A stretch of DNA of 32,751 nucleotides from Pseudomonadota bacterium (GTDB lineage Bacteria > Pseudomonadota > Gammaproteobacteria > Burkholderiales > Ga0077523): positions 1 through 32,751 of the forward strand of contig CAUJJX010000190.1 in the NCBI GenBank assembly GCA_963205165.1, given 5' to 3'. The notes beneath the pieces were generated by a model that searched no databases, was not told where the DNA came from, and saw only the letters and a list, made by a program, of their open reading frames with translations. Positions 27,898 to 32,751 of this stretch are shown here, in pieces. How positions within the stretch are numbered: position 1 is the first letter of the stretch; each line of letters opens with the position of its first letter. Made by a program: the position numbers and the translations under genes.

Positions 27898-29070
27898 CTA
27901 CGTGGTCGGCGTCGCCTCCGCCGCCTTGGTCGCGGCCTCCGCGAGTGCCCGCGAATTGCGGTCGTCGCGAAACACGATCGGCTTCATGTTCGATGCAACC
28001 TGCGGCAACTGCGCCTTCGCGACCTGCTCCGTGATCAGGTGGTGATGCGGTGACAGATCGCACACCGGGTCGGCATTGGTCGCATCACCGGTGAGCATGA
28101 AGGCCTGACAGCGGCAGCCGCCGTAGTCCTTTTCCTTCTCGGGGCAGGACCGGCAGGGTTCCTTCATCCAGTCGTCGCCGCGATACGTGTTGAAGGCCGG
28201 CGAATCGTTCCAGATCCAGCCGAGCTCGTGATCGCGGACGTTCGGGAACTCGATGCCGGGCAGCATCCGCGCCTCGTGGCACGGCAGCACGACACCGTCG
28301 GCCGCGATGTTCACGAAGATCGAACCCCAGCCGTTCATGCACGCCTTCGGACGCGTCTCGTAGTAGTCCGGGTTGACGAAGTAGATCTTCATCCTGTCCC
28401 CGACTTTCTCGCGGAACGCATTCGTCACGGCCTCAGCGCGGACGAGCTGGTCGCGCGTCGGCATGAGCTGCTCGCGGTTCTGCATGGCCCACGCGTAGAA
28501 CTGCGTGTTGGCCAGCTCGACGTATTCCGCGCCGAGCTGCTCGGCCATCTCCAGGATCTGCTGCGTGTGATCGAGGTTGTGCCGGTGCATCACGCAGTTG
28601 AAGACCATCGGGTAGTCGTACTTCTGGATCAGCTCGGCCGCGCGTTTCTTCAGCTCGAAGGTCTTCGTGCTCGAGATCCAGTCGTTCATCTCGCGCGTGG
28701 AATCCTGGAAGGACAGCTGGATGTGGTTCAGCCCGCCTTCCTTGAAGGCTGCGATGCGCTTCTCGGTGAGCCCGATGCCCGACGTGATGAGGTTCGTGTA
28801 GTAGCCGAGCCGGCCGGCCTCCGCGACGATGATCTCGAGGTCGTCGCGCATGAGCGGTTCACCGCCCGACAGGCCGAGCTGCACGAGCCCGAGTTCACGT
28901 CCCTGCCGCAGCACGCGGATCCAGTCGTCGGTCGAAAGCTCGGGGCCGAACTTCGTGTAGTCGACCGGGTTGTAGCAGAACACGCAGTGCAGCGGGCACT
29001 TGTACGTGAGCTCCGCGTTCAGCCAGTGCGGCTTAGGCACTGGCGCGCGGACGGATCCAGCCGTTTCCAT
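27898..29070 (-). CDS. pqqE: PqqA peptide cyclase (radical SAM/SPASM) PqqE
   Basis: [25 protein letters not shown] (CxxxCxxC), [94 protein letters not shown] at 29070. Confidence 0.97.
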   Translation of the reverse strand: METAGSVRAPVPKPHWLNAELTYKCPLHCVFCYNPVDYTKFGPELSTDDWIRVLRQGRELGLVQLGLSGGEPLMRDDLEIIVAEAGRLGYYTNLITSGIGLTEKRIAAFKEGGLNHIQLSFQDSTREMNDWISSTKTFELKKRAAELIQKYDYPMVFNCVMHRHNLDHTQQILEMAEQLGAEYVELANTQFYAWAMQNREQLMPTRDQLVRAEAVTNAFREKVGDRMKIYFVNPDYYETRPKACMNGWGSIFVNIAADGVVLPCHEARMLPGIEFPNVRDHELGWIWNDSPAFNTYRGDDWMKEPCRSCPEKEKDYGGCRCQAFMLTGDATNADPVCDLSPHHHLITEQVAKAQLPQVASNMKPIVFRDDRNSRALAEAATKAAEATPTT

Positions 29071-29335
29071 GGGCGACCTCCAGAAAGTCGACGACATCGG
29101 AGCGCAGGTCGGGTGCGCCGGGGAATGCTTCCTGAAGCGCGGCGACGATCGCATTGAGACTGCGCGTGCCGTCGATGCGCTTGAATATCTCGCCGCCGCT
29201 GCCCGGCAGCTTCACCATCCCTTCGGGGAACAGCAGGACGTGGCAGTCCTGGGCGGGTTCCCACTGGAAGCGGTGGTACTTCGCGACGTCGATCGGGGTG
29301 TCGTGATCGAACGGGACGCGCTTCGGTTCGGCCAT
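29033..29335 (-). CDS. pqqD: PqqA binding protein / chaperone PqqD
   Basis: FRFQWEPAQ-type motif: [55 protein letters not shown]. Overlaps pqqE by 38 nt. Confidence 0.95.
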   Translation of the reverse strand: MAEPKRVPFDHDTPIDVAKYHRFQWEPAQDCHVLLFPEGMVKLPGSGGEIFKRIDGTRSLNAIVAALQEAFPGAPDLRSDVVDFLEVAHGNGWIRPRASA

Positions 29336-30075
29336 CAGGCGATCTTCCTGTCGCCGATGCCGTAGTTGACCATCATCGCGTCGCACATGGTCCAGAGCAC
29401 ATCGAGCTTGAACTGCAGGATCTCCAGCGCGCGTTCCTGCTGCTCGCGCGTGCGGAAATGGTCGAGCGTCACGCGGAGGCCGTGCTGCACGTCGCGCCGT
29501 GCTTCCGAGAGGCGCTTGCGGAAATACGCGTAGCCGGCCTGGTCGATCCACGGATAGTGCTGCGGCCAGTTGGCGAGGCGCTCCTTGTGGATCTCGGGCG
29601 CGAACATCTCGGTCAGCGACGAGCACACGGCTTCCTGCCACGGACGCGTGCGACCGAAATTGATGTACGCGTCGACGGCGAATCGCACGCCGGGCAGCAC
29701 GTATTTCAGCGACGTCACGTCGTCCCGCGGGATGCCGACGGCGTCCGCGAGCGTGAGCCACGCCTCGATGCCGCCCTCGTCGCCCTGCGTGCCGTCGTGG
29801 TCGATGATCCGCTGGATCCAGAGCCGGCGATGGTCGCGGTCGGGCATGTTCGCCATGATCGCGGCGTCCTTGATGGGGATCGCGATCTGGTAATAGAAGC
29901 GGTTGCAGACCCAGCCGCGGATCTGTTCCTTCGTGAGGCCGCCGCTGTTCATCGCGACGTGGTACGGGTGATAGATGTGATAGCGCTCACCCTTCGCGCG
30001 CAGCCGCTGCTCGAATTCTTCCGCGCTCCACGGCAGGTTCTCGGCGATGCCCATGCTGGTTGTCTCCGTGTTCAC
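29335..30075 (-). CDS. pqqC: Pyrroloquinoline-quinone synthase PqqC
   Basis: [76 protein letters not shown]. Confidence 0.97.
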   Translation of the reverse strand: MNTETTSMGIAENLPWSAEEFEQRLRAKGERYHIYHPYHVAMNSGGLTKEQIRGWVCNRFYYQIAIPIKDAAIMANMPDRDHRRLWIQRIIDHDGTQGDEGGIEAWLTLADAVGIPRDDVTSLKYVLPGVRFAVDAYINFGRTRPWQEAVCSSLTEMFAPEIHKERLANWPQHYPWIDQAGYAYFRKRLSEARRDVQHGLRVTLDHFRTREQQERALEILQFKLDVLWTMCDAMMVNYGIGDRKIA

Positions 30076-30986
30076 AGTTCGATGTCCATGCCGTCGTACG
30101 AGACCTCGATGCCGGCGCGATCGAGTTCGGCACGCTGCGGCGAGTCCTCGTCGAGGATCGGATTGGTGTTGTTGATGTGGATGAGGATCTTCCGGCCGGC
30201 CCGCAGCGGACGCAGCACCTCGATCATGCCGGCGGGGCCGGATTGCGGCAGGTGGCCGATGTCGCGCGCGCGCTTCTTCGAGATGCCGAGCGTGACCATC
30301 TCGTCGTCCGTCCAGAAGGTGCCGTCGACCATGACGCAGTCGGCTTCTTCCATCAGCGGGACGATGTGCGGCTCGATCTCGCCGAGGCCCGGCGCGTAGA
30401 ACAGCGTGCGGCCGGTGCGCGTGTCGCGGATGCGCATCCCGATGTTGTCGCCGATGTGCGGATTGTCGCGATGGGGCGAGTAGGGCGGCGCCTTGCTCTT
30501 GAGCGGCACCGCCGTGAATTCGAGATGCTCGCCACCCACCGGCTGGAAGCTCTCGCCCGACGCGATCGGCAGCTGGTGCCAGTTCACGCCGCAGTAGTGC
30601 CCGAGGATGTTGAACAGCGGATTGCCGGTCGTCATGTCCTCGCGGACCATGTCCGTGCAGTACAGCTCGAGCGGCTTGCCCTCGCGCAGCATCAGCAGGC
30701 CCGTCGTGTGATCGATCTGGCCGTCCATCAGGACGACCGAGCGGATGCCCGTGTCGCGCAGCGCGCGCGCCGGCTGCAGCGCCGGAAAGCTGCGGATCTG
30801 CTGGAGGATGTCGGGCGATGCGTTGAACAGCACCCAGTCGGTGCCGTTGCCGCTCACCGTGATCGACGACTGCGTGCGCGCCTTCGCGCGGAGCGTGCCC
30901 TTGCGCAGACCGTCACAGTTGGGACAGTTGCAGTTCCACTGCGGGAAACCGCCGCCGGCGGCGGCGCCGAGTACGCGAATCTTCAT
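30072..30986 (-). CDS. pqqB: Pyrroloquinoline quinone biosynthesis protein PqqB (MBL fold)
   Basis: [67 protein letters not shown]. Confidence 0.97.
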   Translation of the reverse strand: MKIRVLGAAAGGGFPQWNCNCPNCDGLRKGTLRAKARTQSSITVSGNGTDWVLFNASPDILQQIRSFPALQPARALRDTGIRSVVLMDGQIDHTTGLLMLREGKPLELYCTDMVREDMTTGNPLFNILGHYCGVNWHQLPIASGESFQPVGGEHLEFTAVPLKSKAPPYSPHRDNPHIGDNIGMRIRDTRTGRTLFYAPGLGEIEPHIVPLMEEADCVMVDGTFWTDDEMVTLGISKKRARDIGHLPQSGPAGMIEVLRPLRAGRKILIHINNTNPILDEDSPQRAELDRAGIEVSYDGMDIEL

Positions 30987-31177
30987 CGATGGATTCCGTG
31001 ACGGCCCCGGAGGGCCGGACTGGTGTGGAGCCGCGGCATTGCGCAGCGGCTGACTGAATCGGGGTGATCTCTCGTGAGGCGCACATGATGCGGCATGCGC
31101 ATGCAACAAGCCGATGCCGCATGCCTCGCGACAGATCGCCGGAAGACCGGATCGCCTTGCGGCCGATCGTCGAAGAC

Positions 31178-31205
31178 GCGAAGGCCCCGTTGAAGGGGCC
31201 TTCGC
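31178..31205 (-). promoter_or_regulatory. Strong hairpin just downstream of pqqA, in the pqqA-pqqB gap (candidate attenuator or mRNA stabiliser)
   Basis: GCGAAGGCCCC-GTTGAA-GGGGCCTTCGC: perfect 11-bp stem; weak U-content on the minus-strand 3' side. Confidence 0.75.
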
Positions 31206-31222
31206 GCGTCACCACGCCGCGA

Positions 31223-31294
31223 TCAGCGGTTGGCGATGTACATCGTGACTTCGAAGCCGAAACGCATTTCGGTGTACTCAGGCTTGCTCCACAT
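31223..31294 (-). CDS. pqqA: PQQ precursor peptide PqqA (23 aa), absent from the supplied ORF track
   Basis: Reverse complement ATGTGGAGCAAGCCTGAGTACACCGAAATGCGTTTCGGCTTCGAAGTCACGATGTACATCGCCAACCGCTGA = MWSKPEYTEMRFGFEVTMYIANR*, with conserved E-x3-Y. SD GGAGG at 31300-31304 (minus). Confidence 0.96.
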   Translation of the reverse strand: MWSKPEYTEMRFGFEVTMYIANR

Positions 31295-31503
31295 GACAAC
31301 CTCCGAATGTTAGAGTTGAAATGACTCGCGCGAAGTTCTTGTGGTCTGTTGTCCGACCGTCGCGCTTTCCGTGATCCGCCGTCGACCCCTCTCCGAGACG
31401 CTGCGCCGATCGCGCCCCGCTCATCGATTCGTTCCCGTCGAATCACGGTCGTTAGTGTCTTGGATGCACCTGCTCGTTCCCACGAAAAAATCATCAAAGA
31501 GCG

Positions 31504-31520
31504 CTCATGATTTTCATGAG
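31504..31520. promoter_or_regulatory. Perfect inverted repeat in the pqqA / TonB-like divergent intergenic region
   Basis: CTCATGA-TTT-TCATGAG, 12 nt upstream of the proposed GTG start. Confidence 0.45.
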
Positions 31521-31531
31521 AACCGGACCTC

Positions 31532-32751
31532 GTGCGTGATCCCCTGAGCACGTCGTCGGGCTCGGCGAACGATCCCGGCGCGTCCGGTGTCGCGGCCGCG
31601 CGCACGCTCGATGGCGCGTCGGCCCGCGGTGATGCGGTCGGTGCGGCGTCGGGCCGCAGTCCGATCGGCGCGTCGGCCGATCGCGCCGCGACGGTTGTCG
31701 TGACCGAGTGGTACGAGGAACGTACCTTCCGCTACGCGCTGATCGCATCGCTCGTCGCGCACATCGCGTTCGTCGTGTGCGGCCCGTCGCTGAAGACGCC
31801 GACGCCACCGCCGCGCAAGGCGATCGAAGTGCGCCTGATCGAAGCGCCACCACCACCGCCGCCGCCCGAACCCGAACCGCCCGAGCCGGTGCCCGAACCG
31901 CCGAAGGTGGTCATCCCGAAGAAGGTCGCGGCGAAGCAGGTGCCGTCGAAGAAGACCGAGGCGAGGAAGACCGCGGTGAAGCCCGGTACGCCCCCCGCGC
32001 CGACGCCTCCGCAGCGGATCATTCCCGCACCGCAGCCGATGCCCGCGATCGCGCGACCGACGCCTGCGCCGCCGCGCGTCGACCGCCAGGCGCCGACGCC
32101 GACCGTCGCGCGTCCCGAGGCGCAGCCGCTGCCGCAACTCGCCGCGCGGCCCGATCTCGCGCCGCGTCCCGACCTGCCCGCACCGCGACGGGCCGATGCG
32201 CCCGTCCTCGCCGATGCACCTGCGCGGCCGGCGGTGGCGGCCCCGCGCGCCGACGCACGTCCCGACCTGCCGCGACTCGAGGCGCGCCCCGCCATCGCAC
32301 CGCCGACCGTGCAGCCGCAACTGCGCGCCGATGCGCGACCGGAACCGCATCGCGACGTCCGTCCCGAGGTCCGGTCGCCGACCGCGCCGACGATCGCCGC
32401 ATCACCCGACGCGCCGCGCCCGCAGCTGCGTGACGATGCGGCGGCGCTGCCTTCCGTGGCACGTCCGGCGCCGGCGGCAGTGCCGCGACCCGAGGCCCGG
32501 CCGGATGTGCAGTCCATCGCGAGACCATCGCTCGCGCCGGCCCCCGCGGTCGCGTCGCACGCCGAGCCCCGTCATGCGGCTGCCGATCCATTGCCCGCGC
32601 GCCCGGTGCTGCGCGACGCGCCGACCGCGCCGCGTCCGGAGATCCGCCCCGAACTCCAGGCGCCGGCGCGTCCGTCGCTCGCGCCCGCGGTCGCGTCGCA
32701 CGCCGAGCCCCGTCACGCCGCGGCCGATCCTTCAGCCGCGCGCCCGGTGCT
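31532..32751 (+). CDS. TonB/TolA-like envelope protein with long Pro/Ala/Arg-rich region; 3' end beyond window
   Basis: Frame from GTG 31532 stays open to the edge: VRDPLSTSSGS...VVVTEWYEERTFRYALIASLVAHIAFVVCGPSLKTPTPPPRKAIEVRLIEAPPPPPPPEPEPPEPVPEPPKVVIPKK... (cytoplasmic segment, TM, 'IEVRLIEAPPPPPPPEPEP' TonB-type proline segment). Alternative GTG start at 31700. Confidence 0.75.
   Translation, partial: MRDPLSTSSGSANDPGASGVAAARTLDGASARGDAVGAASGRSPIGASADRAATVVVTEWYEERTFRYALIASLVAHIAFVVCGPSLKTPTPPPRKAIEVRLIEAPPPPPPPEPEPPEPVPEPPKVVIPKKVAAKQVPSKKTEARKTAVKPGTPPAPTPPQRIIPAPQPMPAIARPTPAPPRVDRQAPTPTVARPEAQPLPQLAARPDLAPRPDLPAPRRADAPVLADAPARPAVAAPRADARPDLPRLEARPAIAPPTVQPQLRADARPEPHRDVRPEVRSPTAPTIAASPDAPRPQLRDDAAALPSVARPAPAAVPRPEARPDVQSIARPSLAPAPAVASHAEPRHAAADPLPARPVLRDAPTAPRPEIRPELQAPARPSLAPAVASHAEPRHAAADPSAARPV
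32546..32751 (+). repeat. Direct repeat (141-bp offset) inside the TonB-like gene
   Basis: GCGGTCGCGTCGCACGCCGAGCCCCGTCA... at 32546 and again at 32687; protein VASHAEPRHAAADPxxARPVL twice. Second copy cut by window end. Confidence 0.8.

Noticed and set aside
31708-32433. 241-aa plus-strand ORF and the 31514-32591 minus-strand ORFs at the right edge
   Set aside because: Wrong frames of the Pro/Ala-rich TonB-like gene. The frame from 31532 has a TM anchor and TonB-type proline segment and stays open to the edge.

Overview
High-GC proteobacterial chromosomal window (gene content suggests Betaproteobacteria; inference only), with almost no non-coding space. From left to right: (i) the 3' part of an orphan hybrid histidine kinase (PAS-HisKA-HATPase-REC-REC-Hpt). 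(ii) A minus-strand block: pyrD, a crotonase, bpt, aat (N-degron transferases) and a lipoprotein-like Cu/Zn sodC. (iii) A large plus-strand flagellar locus, flrB-flrC-fliEFGHIJ-fliK-fliLMNOPQR, with two convincing sigma-54 (-24/-12) promoter candidates (fliE, fliK) and an internal terminator plus AT-rich promoter region before fliL. (iv) A methyltransferase overlapping fliR by ATGA, then dapA-bamC-MBL hydrolase. (v) A minus-strand Ala/Pro-repeat lipoprotein with terminator, then a minus-strand JmjC-type ribosomal oxygenase coupled to an uncharacterised small protein. (vi) Peroxiredoxin-slyD. (vii) A minus-strand pqqABCDE cluster whose 23-codon pqqA is missing from the supplied ORF track and is followed by a strong pqqA/pqqB intergenic hairpin. 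(viii) A divergent TonB/TolA-like, Pro/Ala/Arg-repeat protein that runs off the right edge, also missing from the ORF track. I see no CRISPR array, IS element, rRNA or tRNA. The points most worth following up are the pqqA/hairpin/TonB-like divergent locus, the sigma-54 sites, and the accessory genes coupled to fliR, roxA and bpt/pyrD. I do not see clear evidence of a wholly new multi-gene system.
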